Source: Sphingomonas sp. CCH10-B3 (GTDB lineage: Bacteria > Pseudomonadota > Alphaproteobacteria > Sphingomonadales > Sphingomonadaceae). From it: a stretch of 15,488 bases of DNA. Within the stretch, counting starts at the first letter, position 1. Every line of letters begins with the position of its first letter. Where the stretch lies: contig NZ_LSIJ01000027.1 of NCBI RefSeq assembly GCF_001556185.1, positions 1-15,488 of the forward strand. Reading direction: 5' to 3'. The notes under the pieces are model-generated. The model saw nothing but the letters and a program-made list of their open reading frames with translations. It had not been told where the DNA came from and ran no database searches. This document shows, one piece after another, positions 7,629 to 14,709 of the stretch. Position numbers and translations under genes: made by a program.

Positions 7629-9200
7629 TTGGCGAGTTGGGATCAAGAAGACGCGCCAAGCGACGCCGAACAGCAGCCCACCGTGCGGGCGGCCGAATAC
7701 GTCCGGATGTCCACCGACCATCAGAAATACTCGACCGAAAATCAGGCCGACGCGATCCGCCACTATGCGGCGTCTCGGGGCATCGAAATCGTCCGCACCT
7801 ATGCCGACGACGGCAAAAGCGGCCTTTCGATCGATGGCCGCGCCTCACTGCAACGACTGATCGCTGACGTCGAATCAGGCGTCGCCGACTTCGAGATGAT
7901 CCTGGTCTATGATGTCAGCCGCTGGGGCCGTTTCCAGGACGCGGACGAGAGCGCCTACTACGAATATATCTGTCGCCGGGCCGGAATTCAGATCGCCTAT
8001 TGCGCCGAACAGTTCGAGAATGACGGGTCGCCGATGAGCACCATGTTCAAGGGCTTCAAGCGCGCCATGGCTGGCGAATACAGCCGCGAGCTTTCGGTCA
8101 AGGTTTTCGCCGGCCAGGGGCGGCTCATCGAGAAAGGCTATCGCCAGGGCGGTCCCGCCGGTTTCGGCCTGCGCCGGACGCTGATAGATGAGCACGGCAA
8201 CACCAAGGCGGTTCTCGGCCGCGGCGAGCAGAAGAGTCTCCAGACCGACCGCGTCATCCTGACACCCGGACCGCCAGAAGAAATCGGCGTGGTGCACGAG
8301 ATATACCGGGCTTTCGTCCATGACGGACGAACTGAACGCGAGATTGCCGAGGATCTGAATGATCGCGGCATCCTGTCCGACCTCCAGCGTCCGTGGACGC
8401 GCGGCACTGTCCACCAGCTCCTGATCAATGAAAAATATGTCGGCGACAATGTCTGGAATCGCCGTTCTTTCAAGCTGAAGAAGAAGCGGGTTCGCAACGC
8501 CCCGGACATGTGGATCAGGTCACAGGGCGCATTCGAGGGGATCGTTGAACGGGAGCTGTTCGAGGCGGCCCATTCGATTATCGCTGCGCGCTCGTTCCGC
8601 CTGTCCGACGAGGAGATGCTGGAAGCTTTGCGAGGACTCTACGCCAGCAAAGGCCTGCTGTCCGGCATCATTATCGACGAATGCGAAGGATTGCCGTCGA
8701 GCAGCGCCTTCAGCTTGCGATTTGGCAGTCTCCTGCGCGCTTACAGCCTGGTGGGTTTTTCGCCGGAGCGCGATTACCGCTACGTTGCAATCAACAAGGC
8801 GCTCCGCCGCCTGCACCCTGACATTGTCCGCGACATATTGACTGGCCTTCACGCCCAGGGGAGCGATGCCTGGCAGGACCTCGCCAGCGACAGCATCCGC
8901 GTGAATGGCGAGTTCAGCCTCGCCATTGTTCTGGTGCGCTGCACACCGACACCGACCGGCCTCCTGCGGTGGAAGATCCGCTTCGACACCAGCCACCTCG
9001 CAGACGTTACCATCGTTGTGCGCATGGACATGCACAACCGCGCGCCGTTTGACTATTATCTGTTCCCGAGAATTGACGTCGCAAGCGAACGGCTGCGGCT
9101 GGCTGAAGATAACGACCTGCACCTCGACGCCTATCGCTTCGACACGCTGGATTTCTTCTATGACATCACGGCGCCCGTCGCCATTCCGGAGGCTGCTTGA
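7629..9200 (+). CDS. Large serine recombinase (resolvase/invertase family)
   Basis: A 523-residue serine recombinase. The catalytic domain (about 18-165) has the nucleophile Ser28 in YVRMSTDHQKYSTENQ and conserved arginines in DVSRWGRFQ (Arg98) and the KRAMAGEYSRELS helix. The recombinase domain follows (about 170-300; PWTRGTVHQLLINEKYVG is typical). The C-terminal ~200 residues lack the cysteine pairs of the usual zinc ribbon and instead carry a family-specific module including LRFGSLLRAYSLVGF. Translation most likely starts at TTG 7629, preceded by GAAAGG; no better ATG lies upstream of the catalytic Ser. The stop overlaps the ATG of the next gene by one base. In this family the enzyme would integrate, excise or invert DNA through a 5'-phosphoserine intermediate. 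Its two ParB-like partners suggest that accessory DNA-binding proteins set its specificity; that is inference. Confidence 0.93.
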   Translation: MASWDQEDAPSDAEQQPTVRAAEYVRMSTDHQKYSTENQADAIRHYAASRGIEIVRTYADDGKSGLSIDGRASLQRLIADVESGVADFEMILVYDVSRWGRFQDADESAYYEYICRRAGIQIAYCAEQFENDGSPMSTMFKGFKRAMAGEYSRELSVKVFAGQGRLIEKGYRQGGPAGFGLRRTLIDEHGNTKAVLGRGEQKSLQTDRVILTPGPPEEIGVVHEIYRAFVHDGRTEREIAEDLNDRGILSDLQRPWTRGTVHQLLINEKYVGDNVWNRRSFKLKKKRVRNAPDMWIRSQGAFEGIVERELFEAAHSIIAARSFRLSDEEMLEALRGLYASKGLLSGIIIDECEGLPSSSAFSLRFGSLLRAYSLVGFSPERDYRYVAINKALRRLHPDIVRDILTGLHAQGSDAWQDLASDSIRVNGEFSLAIVLVRCTPTPTGLLRWKIRFDTSHLADVTIVVRMDMHNRAPFDYYLFPRIDVASERLRLAEDNDLHLDAYRFDTLDFFYDITAPVAIPEAA

Positions 9201-10099
9201 TGCCCGTTATGCGCCCCCAGCAGATCGAGATGATCCCGGTCTCCAAGATTACGGTGCTCAATCCGCGCTCGCGCAACAAGCGTCAGCACCGTGAGATCGT
9301 GAACAACATCGAGTCGATCGGATTGAAGCGGCCGATCACCGTGAGTCGCCATCAGGGTCCGGGCGGGCCTCGCTATGATCTCGTCTGCGGCGAAGGCCGG
9401 CTCGAAGCATTTCAGATGCTGGGCCAGACGGAAATTCCCGCAGTCGTCATCGAGGCGAGCGAGAGCGATTGTCTGGTGATGAGCCTGGTCGAGAACATCG
9501 CACGCCGGACGCCGCGCCCGATCGACGTGATGCGCGAGATCGGCGCCCTGCGCGGGCGCGGGTATAATGAAACCCAGATCGGGCAAAAAATCGGGGTCAG
9601 CAGTTCATGGGTCAGCATGATCGTCTCGCTGCTGGAGCGGGGCGAGGAACGGCTCGTTGCGGCGGTGGAAACGGGTCTCATCCCGATCAGCCTGGCAATG
9701 GAAATCTCCCGCGCGGAATCCGAGGAATCGCAGAACCTGCTGCTCGATGCCTATGAGACAGGCAAGCTGCGCGGCAAGAAGCTGGCTTCGGTGCGAAGGC
9801 TGCTCGAGCTGCGGATGCGCGGGCACAACAAATCGATGCCAGCAGGAAAGCTCGGTCGGCGTTCCGCAAATCGCAAGTTGACCGCGAGTGACCTCATGCA
9901 GGTTTACCAGCGGGAATCGGAGAAGCAACGCCTGCTCGTCAAGAAGTCCGATTTCACACAGACCCGGCTGCTGTTCATCGTCGAGGCCATCAAGGATCTG
10001 CTGGGCGACGACGGATTTCTGACCTTGCTGCGTGCCGAGGCGCTCGAGACGATGCCGCGCGCGCTTGCCATGCGAATTGCAGGTGAGAGCGATGACTGA
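9200..10099 (+). CDS. ParB/RepB/Spo0J-family protein, first of two
   Basis: A 299-residue ParB-like protein. The N-terminal ParB/sulfiredoxin fold shows CGEGRLEA (residues 63-70), equivalent to the GERR box that binds CTP in ParB, but with Gly in place of the first Arg. The C-motif-like ENIARR is at 98-103 and a helix-turn-helix at ~124-143 (TQIGQKIGVSSSWVSMIV). The C-terminal third is helical and basic. Classical ParB clamps DNA and works with ParA; no ParA is encoded here, and the gene instead overlaps the recombinase stop by one base with GGAGG at 9188-9192. It is therefore translationally tied to the recombinase and probably serves it, as a specificity factor, regulator or target loader, rather than plasmid segregation. 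Family call is firm, role inferred. Confidence 0.88.
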   Translation: MPVMRPQQIEMIPVSKITVLNPRSRNKRQHREIVNNIESIGLKRPITVSRHQGPGGPRYDLVCGEGRLEAFQMLGQTEIPAVVIEASESDCLVMSLVENIARRTPRPIDVMREIGALRGRGYNETQIGQKIGVSSSWVSMIVSLLERGEERLVAAVETGLIPISLAMEISRAESEESQNLLLDAYETGKLRGKKLASVRRLLELRMRGHNKSMPAGKLGRRSANRKLTASDLMQVYQRESEKQRLLVKKSDFTQTRLLFIVEAIKDLLGDDGFLTLLRAEALETMPRALAMRIAGESDD

Positions 10100-11051
10100 C
10101 TGGTCCGAACCCAACACACCAGACATGGAACCCGGCTCGGATCACCGTGTCCGGCTCGGCTTTGAACGCGAGACCGTCACCGTCGCACTCGATCAGCTCG
10201 TTCCGTTGAAGATACTCCAGCAGGGCGTGCGCGAGAGCAAAAAGTTCGCCCAGATCCTTAGTTCGATCAAGGCGATCGGGATTGTCGAAGCTCCCGCAGT
10301 CGCGCCCGATCCCAAGAATGCGGGCAAGTATTTCCTGCTCGATGGGCATCTGCGGGTCGAAGCCTTGCGCCAGCTCGAAATTCCGACTGTTGAGTGCCTC
10401 GTCGCCAATGACGATGAGACTTACACCTACAACAAGCGCGTCAACCGCCTCCCACCGGTTCAGGAACATCGGATGATCGTGCGCGCCATCGAGCGCGGGG
10501 TGACCGAAGCCGTCATCGCCGACGCGCTCGGTCTCGAAGTGCAGTCGATCCGCGCGCGCTTCCGCCTGCTCGATGGCATCTGCACCGAGGCAGCCGATGC
10601 CCTCAAGGATACCAATTGCTCGATGAAGGTGTTCGATCTGCTGCGACGCATGACAGCGCTGCGGCAGATTGAGGCAGCCGACCTGATGATCGGGCAGAAC
10701 AATTTCTCGCTGATGTTCGCACGCGCGCTGCTCGCGGCGACGACCGAAGAGCAGCTGGTTCCCGCAGGCAAGAAGGCGCGCAAGCCCGACGTGACTGGCC
10801 CGACCAGCCAGCAGATCAGCCGGATGGAGCGCGAGCTTGCCGCTCTGCAAACGCAGGTCAAATCGGTCGAGGAAACCTACGGCATCGACAACCTCCATTT
10901 GACCTTCGCGCGGGGCTATCTCGGAAAACTGTTGGCAAACGCGCGCATCGTCCGTTGGCTCTCGGTTCACCGCGCGGAATACCTGACCGAGTTTCAGCGC
11001 ATTGCGGAGATAGATAGTCTTGGCCGTCTGGCCACGCCCAACGCGGAATGA
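10092..11051 (+). CDS. RepB-type ParB-like protein, second of two
   Basis: A 319-residue protein starting with ATG at 10092 (AGGTGA upstream), overlapping the previous gene by eight bases. It has a shortened ParB-like N-terminal fold in which the GERR-type box reads LDGHLRVEAL (83-92), then NKRVNRLPPVQEHRM (114-128) and an HTH (~137-156). The C-terminal half resembles the RepB C-terminal domain found in alphaproteobacterial repABC partition proteins, with a probable coiled coil at ~240-262. Despite that resemblance there is no repA or repC here, so it is unlikely to be a plasmid partition gene. Two unequal ParB paralogues in one operon suggest a heteromeric complex. The upstream in-frame start at 10032 is rejected because it lies deep inside the previous gene. 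Confidence 0.85.
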   Translation: MTDWSEPNTPDMEPGSDHRVRLGFERETVTVALDQLVPLKILQQGVRESKKFAQILSSIKAIGIVEAPAVAPDPKNAGKYFLLDGHLRVEALRQLEIPTVECLVANDDETYTYNKRVNRLPPVQEHRMIVRAIERGVTEAVIADALGLEVQSIRARFRLLDGICTEAADALKDTNCSMKVFDLLRRMTALRQIEAADLMIGQNNFSLMFARALLAATTEEQLVPAGKKARKPDVTGPTSQQISRMERELAALQTQVKSVEETYGIDNLHLTFARGYLGKLLANARIVRWLSVHRAEYLTEFQRIAEIDSLGRLATPNAE

Positions 11052-11087
11052 GAGAATGGGGACCCGGACCCGATAAGCGCGGGGACC

Positions 11088-11228
11088 ATGGGAGACGCCG
11101 CACTGAGGGGCGGATCGAGCATGGCGGTGGGAATGGCGGCGAACCCGCAAGAAGCCCACCAGGTCGGCCGTCATATGGACCGACCGCGTGCGTGCTTTGG
11201 GCGCACGATGGAGGCGGGCGTGCGTTGA
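11088..11228 (+). CDS. Possible small protein, 46 residues
   Basis: An ATG at 11088 opens a 46-codon frame ending at TGA 11226-11228, with about three quarters of third positions G or C, as in the neighbouring genes. The peptide includes NPQEAHQVGRHMDRPRACFG; I recognise no family. Its upstream sequence (GCGGGGACC) is a weak ribosome site, and it runs into the left arm of the inverted repeat at 11215-11253. Other frames of this stretch are also open by chance, so support is modest. Confidence 0.25.
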   Translation: MGDAALRGGSSMAVGMAANPQEAHQVGRHMDRPRACFGRTMEAGVR

Positions 11229-11253
11229 AGAGTGAGATTTTCACGCACGCCCG
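11215..11253 (+). terminator. 11-bp perfect inverted repeat, candidate terminator of the recombinase operon
   Basis: CGGGCGTGCGT (11215-11225) and its exact complement (11243-11253) are separated by 17 bases and followed by TCATTTT. A GC-rich stem followed by T residues about 170 bases after the last ParB gene fits an intrinsic terminator. The loop is long for one, so a protein-binding or recombination site remains possible. Confidence 0.45.
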
Positions 11254-11299
11254 TCATTTTGTCTCAACTGATGCGCGATGAATTGCTGACAAATGCTAT

Positions 11300-11321
11300 G
11301 GCCCCGCCCGGAGGCGGGGCC
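11300..11321 (-). terminator. GC-rich hairpin after the DUF736 gene
   Basis: GGCCCCGCC (11300-11308) and GGCGGGGCC (11313-11321) form a perfect 9-bp stem with a CGGA loop, 12 bases beyond the DUF736 stop codon. On the minus strand it is followed by ATAGCATTT, a weak T-rich tail. It most likely ends DUF736 transcription and may also act on the opposite strand. Confidence 0.6.
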
Positions 11322-11333
11322 GTCGCTGGTGCT

Positions 11334-11654
11334 TCAGCTCGGCGGGTTCCAGATGATGACCTTCTTCGATGGATCATCGCCCGGCGCGTTGGCGATATTG
11401 CCGTAAATCGTGCCAAATTCGGGAGCCGAGAGCGAGACCGAGACATATTCGGCGCCGGTGTTCTGCGAGAAGCGCTTCCAACCTGCGCCCAGTTCGAAGC
11501 CGTTCTTGCGGCTGACGATGCGGTAGTCGGGTTCGCTGTCCTTGGTCTTGCGGTTGTTGGGGATGATGGCGATCGGTGCGGAGACGGTCAGCGTTGCGAG
11601 GTTGCCTTCGAAGCTGTCGTCGGACTTCACGGTGAGGTTTGCGATGGTAGCCAT
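11334..11654 (-). CDS. DUF736 family protein
   Basis: A 106-residue protein of DUF736, a small beta-rich family widely carried by alphaproteobacterial plasmids and integrative elements. It starts MATIANLTV and includes GAGWKRFSQNTGAEYVSV and a PEFGTIYGNI-like tail, which are typical. No biochemical function is established to my knowledge; the family often lies near transfer or antirestriction genes. The ATG at 11654 has AGGAG six bases upstream, and the longer open frame upstream is not coding in character. The mRNA leader holds a perfect hairpin just before the ribosome site and the gene is followed by a strong GC hairpin, so it is a single-gene unit. Confidence 0.87.
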   Translation of the reverse strand: MATIANLTVKSDDSFEGNLATLTVSAPIAIIPNNRKTKDSEPDYRIVSRKNGFELGAGWKRFSQNTGAEYVSVSLSAPEFGTIYGNIANAPGDDPSKKVIIWNPPS

Positions 11655-11674
11655 GTCGTTTCTCCTAAAGGTGG

Positions 11675-11762
11675 TCGGGGACCATCCCCGATGGCGCCAA
11701 AAGAAGGGGCCGGGAGCCGCCGTCACCGCAGCGTCAGCGTAGGGCGAACCCCGCACGGGGTT
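11675..11762 (-). promoter_or_regulatory. Leader of the DUF736 gene with two perfect hairpins
   Basis: Reading towards the gene on the minus strand there is first AACCCCG/CGGGGTT (11747-11762, 2-base spacer), then TCGGGGA/TCCCCGA (11675-11691, 3-base spacer). The second ends about nine bases before the AGGAG ribosome site, so it could influence translation or serve as an operator. No promoter was identified with confidence. Confidence 0.4.
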
Positions 11763-12040
11763 GACGGCATTAGGCGTGACGAGACCCGCAGACAGGCGAC
11801 AAGGAGGGGTGGTTTTCGCTCCGCCTGAAAACGAATGTCACTCGGCAATCTCCGGTTTCATCGACCAAAAGTCGGAGGCTTCCTCCCCACCGGATCACTG
11901 CATGGAGTGCAGCAGCAATCATCCCTCACACGCAGCCATTGGCTGATCGAGAGGCGTTGTCACCTTGGACATTCGACGGGCAACAGCGGGGGCTCCACGC
12001 CGCATTACACAGACTGAAATGTGCAATATCAGCTCTCATA
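11763..12040. other. Gene-poor stretch upstream of the Xre/RES module
   Basis: No convincing gene was found on either strand. It contains a GTTTTC/GAAAAC inverted repeat (11812-11817 and 11827-11832) and otherwise unstructured sequence. Open frames across it are short and change character, as expected from a junction between modules. Confidence 0.4.
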
Positions 12041-12069
12041 TTGACTTTTGTGCAGAATATAAGCATATG
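12024..12069 (+). promoter_or_regulatory. Candidate promoter and operator of the Xre/RES toxin-antitoxin operon
   Basis: TTGACT (12041-12046), a 17-base spacer and CATATG (12064-12069) make a plausible sigma-70-type promoter. Transcription would begin near 12076, which favours the antitoxin ATG at 12093 over that at 12075. A CAATAT/ATATTG inverted repeat (12024-12029 and 12038-12043) overlaps the -35 box and could be the antitoxin's own operator. Confidence 0.5.
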
Positions 12070-12092
12070 AAGACATGAAAGGACATGCCGAT

Positions 12093-12503
12093 ATGGGTAT
12101 ACAAGCTGCAGCCAAAGCGCCTGCAAAGGGACTTGCCAAGAGTCTCGACCGCAAGGATCTGACGGGGCCAGCCCTGCGCACGTTCTTCCGCATTGCCGAT
12201 GCCTGGGGCCTGAAAGAGCAGGAGCAGATGCGCTTGCTCGGTCTGGAGAGCCGCTCGACCTTCCAATCCTGGAAGCGCGGCGTAGTCGCGGCGCTGCCCA
12301 AGGATGCGTTGGAGCGGATTTCCTATGTCATGGGCATCTACAAAGGCCTGCAGATACTGCTGCCCAAAACGGCGGATGAATGGGTGCGTAAGCCCAACAA
12401 GGCGCAGGTTTTCGGCGGCGCCTCGGCGCTTGACCGGATGATGTCGGGCAATGTCGCCGACCTTTATGTCGTGCGCCAGTATGTTGACGGGCAGCGCGGC
12501 TGA
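12093..12503 (+). CDS. Xre/MbcA/ParS-type antitoxin of a RES toxin
   Basis: A 136-residue antitoxin. Residues ~25-65 form an Xre-like helix-turn-helix (LRTFFRIADAWGL through STFQSWKRG). The C-terminal ~60 residues are the MbcA/ParS/DUF2384 toxin-binding domain, ending in the characteristic PNKAQVFGGASALDRMMSG and YVDGQRG. This class binds the RES toxin and blocks its active site, and represses its own operon. ATG 12093 is preferred because AAAGGA (12078-12083) precedes it by nine bases; ATG 12075 lies almost at the predicted transcription start. The toxin gene begins three bases after the stop, so the pair is one operon. Confidence 0.9.
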   Translation: MGIQAAAKAPAKGLAKSLDRKDLTGPALRTFFRIADAWGLKEQEQMRLLGLESRSTFQSWKRGVVAALPKDALERISYVMGIYKGLQILLPKTADEWVRKPNKAQVFGGASALDRMMSGNVADLYVVRQYVDGQRG

Positions 12504-12506
12504 CCC

Positions 12507-13190
12507 GTGGACATTCCCACGTCTGAAGTCCGCTGGACGCCCTGCTACCGCATCATCCCGAGCCGATTTCCGCCGATCTCGCTGTTCGAGGCAGTTGCCG
12601 ATCCTGCCGATCTTGAAGCGGTCTATGCCATCGAGGCGATGACCAATGACCGCCTGCGCGATGAGGCAGGCGAGCTGTCGCTCGTGCCGCCTGAGGACCG
12701 CGTCTCCGGCCCCGGTACGTCGGCGATCATGGCAGCGTTCACCCACCTCAATCCGGTCGGCGACCGCTTTACCGACGGCAGCTACGGCGTCTTCTATGCC
12801 GGACGAACATTGGCGACCGCCATCGCCGAGACCCGACATCACCGCACGCAGTTCCTTAAGGCGACCGACGAACCGGCGCAGGAACTCGACATGCGGGTAT
12901 ATGCCGTCGATCTCGATGCGAGCCTTCACGACATCCGTGGCCAGCGAGAGGCGCTGCCAGCACTGTATCATCCGAGCAGCTATGCCGTGTCGCAGGAAAC
13001 CGCACGGACCTTGCGCGATGCAGGGTCGGACGGGATTGTCTATGAAAGCGTCCGCAATCCCGGCGGCGAATGTGCCGCTGTGTTCCGGCCTCGGCTGTTA
13101 TCGAACTGCCGCCAGGAACGGCATTTGTGCTATGTGTGGGACGGTAGCGAGATCAGGACGGTCTATGAAAAGCGTTTGCTGGAGAGCTGA
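12507..13190 (+). CDS. RES-domain toxin, NAD+-degrading
   Basis: A 227-residue RES-family toxin. Members of this family degrade NAD+ (glycohydrolase or phosphorylase activity) and arrest growth when not held by the antitoxin. The conserved pocket residues are visible: Arg87 and Tyr97 in RFTDGSYGVFYAG, Glu109 in AIAET and Ser181 in GIVYESVRNPGGE. The gene starts with GTG at 12507, three bases after the antitoxin stop and with a poor ribosome site, so its translation probably depends on the upstream gene and keeps toxin below antitoxin. Length is usual for the family and no key residue is missing, so it should be active. Confidence 0.92.
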   Translation: MDIPTSEVRWTPCYRIIPSRFPPISLFEAVADPADLEAVYAIEAMTNDRLRDEAGELSLVPPEDRVSGPGTSAIMAAFTHLNPVGDRFTDGSYGVFYAGRTLATAIAETRHHRTQFLKATDEPAQELDMRVYAVDLDASLHDIRGQREALPALYHPSSYAVSQETARTLRDAGSDGIVYESVRNPGGECAAVFRPRLLSNCRQERHLCYVWDGSEIRTVYEKRLLES

Positions 13191-13234
13191 TGCGTGGACA
13201 AGATCGCGCCTGGCGTCGGCCGCTCCTGCTCAAC

Positions 13235-14041
13235 TCAAGCCGCCTGACTGGTGCCGGTGCTAGCTGCCCTCTGCCTGATTGTTGAAATGAGAACCACGAT
13301 AGCGATGATCAAAACTGCCGATGCGCTCACTCGGCTCAGCTCCAAGCCGCCTTTGGCGATCGGCTTGTCGAGAAAATCGCCAACAACTGCGCCGAGCGGA
13401 CGGGTGAGGATAAACGCTGCCCAGAAAAGCGCGACATGGCTGATGCTCGTGCGCCAGTAAGCCAAAGCGAGCAACGCGAGCAAAGAACCGAAAATCAAAG
13501 CTGATCCGAGATAGCCGAGTGGCCCATCGGCAATCCAATCCCCGAGCGCGGTGCCGAGCGTTTGCGAGAAGGTTATCGTCAGCCAGTAATAGAGTTCGGC
13601 CCTAGGTTCATGCACCGAGCTGACCGAGATCGTGCCGAGCGCACGGTGCCAGACGAACAGCGAGAGCATCACGAGTGAGAGCAGCAAGATCGAACCGCCG
13701 GGATAGCCAATGCCCAGCGATCTGGTGGCGAAGTCGGCCAGAGTCGTCCCGGCTGTTGTCGAAGCTATAATCGTTGCCCAGTAGAGCCAGGGATTGAAGC
13801 GGCTTGCGCGGATTTGCAGGATAACCAGCACCGCCAGCACTGACGCGAAAATCGCGGTGCCAATCAGATAACCACCTTGCCAGAAGGAAGTTGCTGCATT
13901 CGTGGTGGTTTCGCCCAGCCACGACATCGAGACAGTATCTCCAGCGGTTTCGCCGAAGGTCGTCGCCAGAATTTTGATGATCCAGAAGCCCAGCGTCAGT
14001 GCAGGGACTTTGGTCAATTCAGTTTTCAAATCTTCAGTCAT
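13235..14041 (-). CDS. Four-repeat integral membrane protein (COG4705-like)
   Basis: A 268-residue inner-membrane protein with about eight hydrophobic segments. It is built from four copies of a two-helix unit around a 'TxG...xGD/AD' motif: TTFGETAGD (27-35), STTAGTTLADF (94-104), SQTLGTALGDW (159-169) and TRPLGAVVGDF (213-223), each followed by a Gly-rich turn. Such conserved acidic and Gly residues inside membrane repeats suggest a transporter, possibly for a metal ion, but no substrate is established. It matches my memory of the uncharacterised COG4705 membrane family. ATG 14041 is supported by GAGGCAGG upstream. It is divergent from a membrane-tethered regulator across 103 bases with a palindrome, implying linked control. 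Confidence 0.8.
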   Translation of the reverse strand: MTEDLKTELTKVPALTLGFWIIKILATTFGETAGDTVSMSWLGETTTNAATSFWQGGYLIGTAIFASVLAVLVILQIRASRFNPWLYWATIIASTTAGTTLADFATRSLGIGYPGGSILLLSLVMLSLFVWHRALGTISVSSVHEPRAELYYWLTITFSQTLGTALGDWIADGPLGYLGSALIFGSLLALLALAYWRTSISHVALFWAAFILTRPLGAVVGDFLDKPIAKGGLELSRVSASAVLIIAIVVLISTIRQRAASTGTSQAA

Positions 14042-14103
14042 GGTTTCGTACCTGCCTCGAACGATAGTCGCGCTCGCGGCTAGGCCGTCGCAAGGCATCT
14101 GCC

Positions 14104-14121
14104 TATAAGCAGGCGCTTATA
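14104..14121. promoter_or_regulatory. Palindromic site between the divergent membrane protein and regulator genes
   Basis: TATAAGC (14104-14110) and GCTTATA (14115-14121) form a perfect 7-bp inverted repeat with a 4-base spacer. A related site, TAAGC-ggc-GCTTA, lies at 14710-14722 just beyond the regulator gene. The symmetric site is a natural candidate operator for the LuxR-type protein; each arm also resembles a -10 box on opposite strands. Confidence 0.5.
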
Positions 14122-14144
14122 TCCCCACCATCAAAGAATGCCCG

Positions 14145-14675
14145 ATGCCCCAACGCAAAACAACCATACCCGAAAAGGTCCGAAAACTAACAGATCGCCG
14201 GGCTTTCCCGGTGGCGATCACTGTTTTGCAAATTGTTGCGGCCGCCTTCTTCGCGGTGGACGCTATCGAGGACTATCTCGTTGAGGCAAAGCATGGTTTC
14301 AGTCTCGCGACGGCGATCGAATTTTTCATCGCCGTGGCCTTGCTCGGCGGTATTTTCCTGAGTTCGCGCTACGTCGTTCATTTGACCAGAGAGTTGCGCT
14401 GGAACGAGCATTCGCTCGCCCGCGCGAAGGGCGCGCTCATGGACCATATGGCCGTGCGTTTTCAGGAATGGGGATTGACGCCGGGGGAAGGCGATGTTGC
14501 CCTTTTTGCCTTGAAAGGGTGCGATGTCGCACAAATTGCAGAGCTGAGAGGAGTCGCTACAGGCACCGTGCGCTCGCAATTAAGTCAGATTTACTCGAAG
14601 GCTGGAGTTAACAGCCAGGCGATGCTGGTATCACTCTTCATCGAAGACCTTCTGGACGCTCCAACCAGGCCCTAG
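14145..14675 (+). CDS. Membrane-anchored LuxR-type transcriptional regulator
   Basis: A 176-residue protein with two predicted transmembrane helices (about 22-40 and 56-74), a short helical linker (78-104) and a C-terminal LuxR/GerE-type HTH (about 108-170: WGLTPGEGDVALFALKG, then VATGTVRSQLSQIYSKAGV). There is no receiver or ligand-binding domain, so it looks like a one-component membrane-tethered regulator that senses something in or near the membrane. It is divergent from the four-repeat membrane protein, which is a likely signal source or target. The ATG at 14145 has only AAAGAA upstream, so the start is moderately certain. Regulation of the neighbour is inferred from position. Confidence 0.82.
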   Translation: MPQRKTTIPEKVRKLTDRRAFPVAITVLQIVAAAFFAVDAIEDYLVEAKHGFSLATAIEFFIAVALLGGIFLSSRYVVHLTRELRWNEHSLARAKGALMDHMAVRFQEWGLTPGEGDVALFALKGCDVAQIAELRGVATGTVRSQLSQIYSKAGVNSQAMLVSLFIEDLLDAPTRP

Positions 14676-14709
14676 AATGTTGAACTGCGAATGGCTTTAG
14701 ACCGGCGTG

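Noticed and set aside
9200..11051. Plasmid partition locus (parAB or repABC)
   Set aside because: There is no ParA ATPase and no RepC, and the ParB-like genes are coupled to a recombinase instead.
9990..11174. 394-codon minus-strand frame opposite the second ParB-like gene
   Set aside because: The + strand gene has ParB/HTH motifs, a ribosome site and overlap with its upstream neighbour; the opposite frame is a shadow.
11048..11281. 77-codon frame whose ATG overlaps the second ParB-like gene's stop
   Set aside because: The ATGA overlap is attractive but the translation is Gly/Arg/Pro-rich with mixed third-position composition and no ribosome site of note.
12036..12971. 311-codon minus-strand frame over the Xre/RES pair
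   Set aside because: Both + strand genes are confidently assigned with conserved residues, so this is a shadow.
13190..13285. 31-codon frame starting on the RES toxin stop (tgATG overlap)
   Set aside because: It runs into the convergent membrane-protein gene and is too short and unconserved in character to call; at most a remnant of a lost downstream gene.
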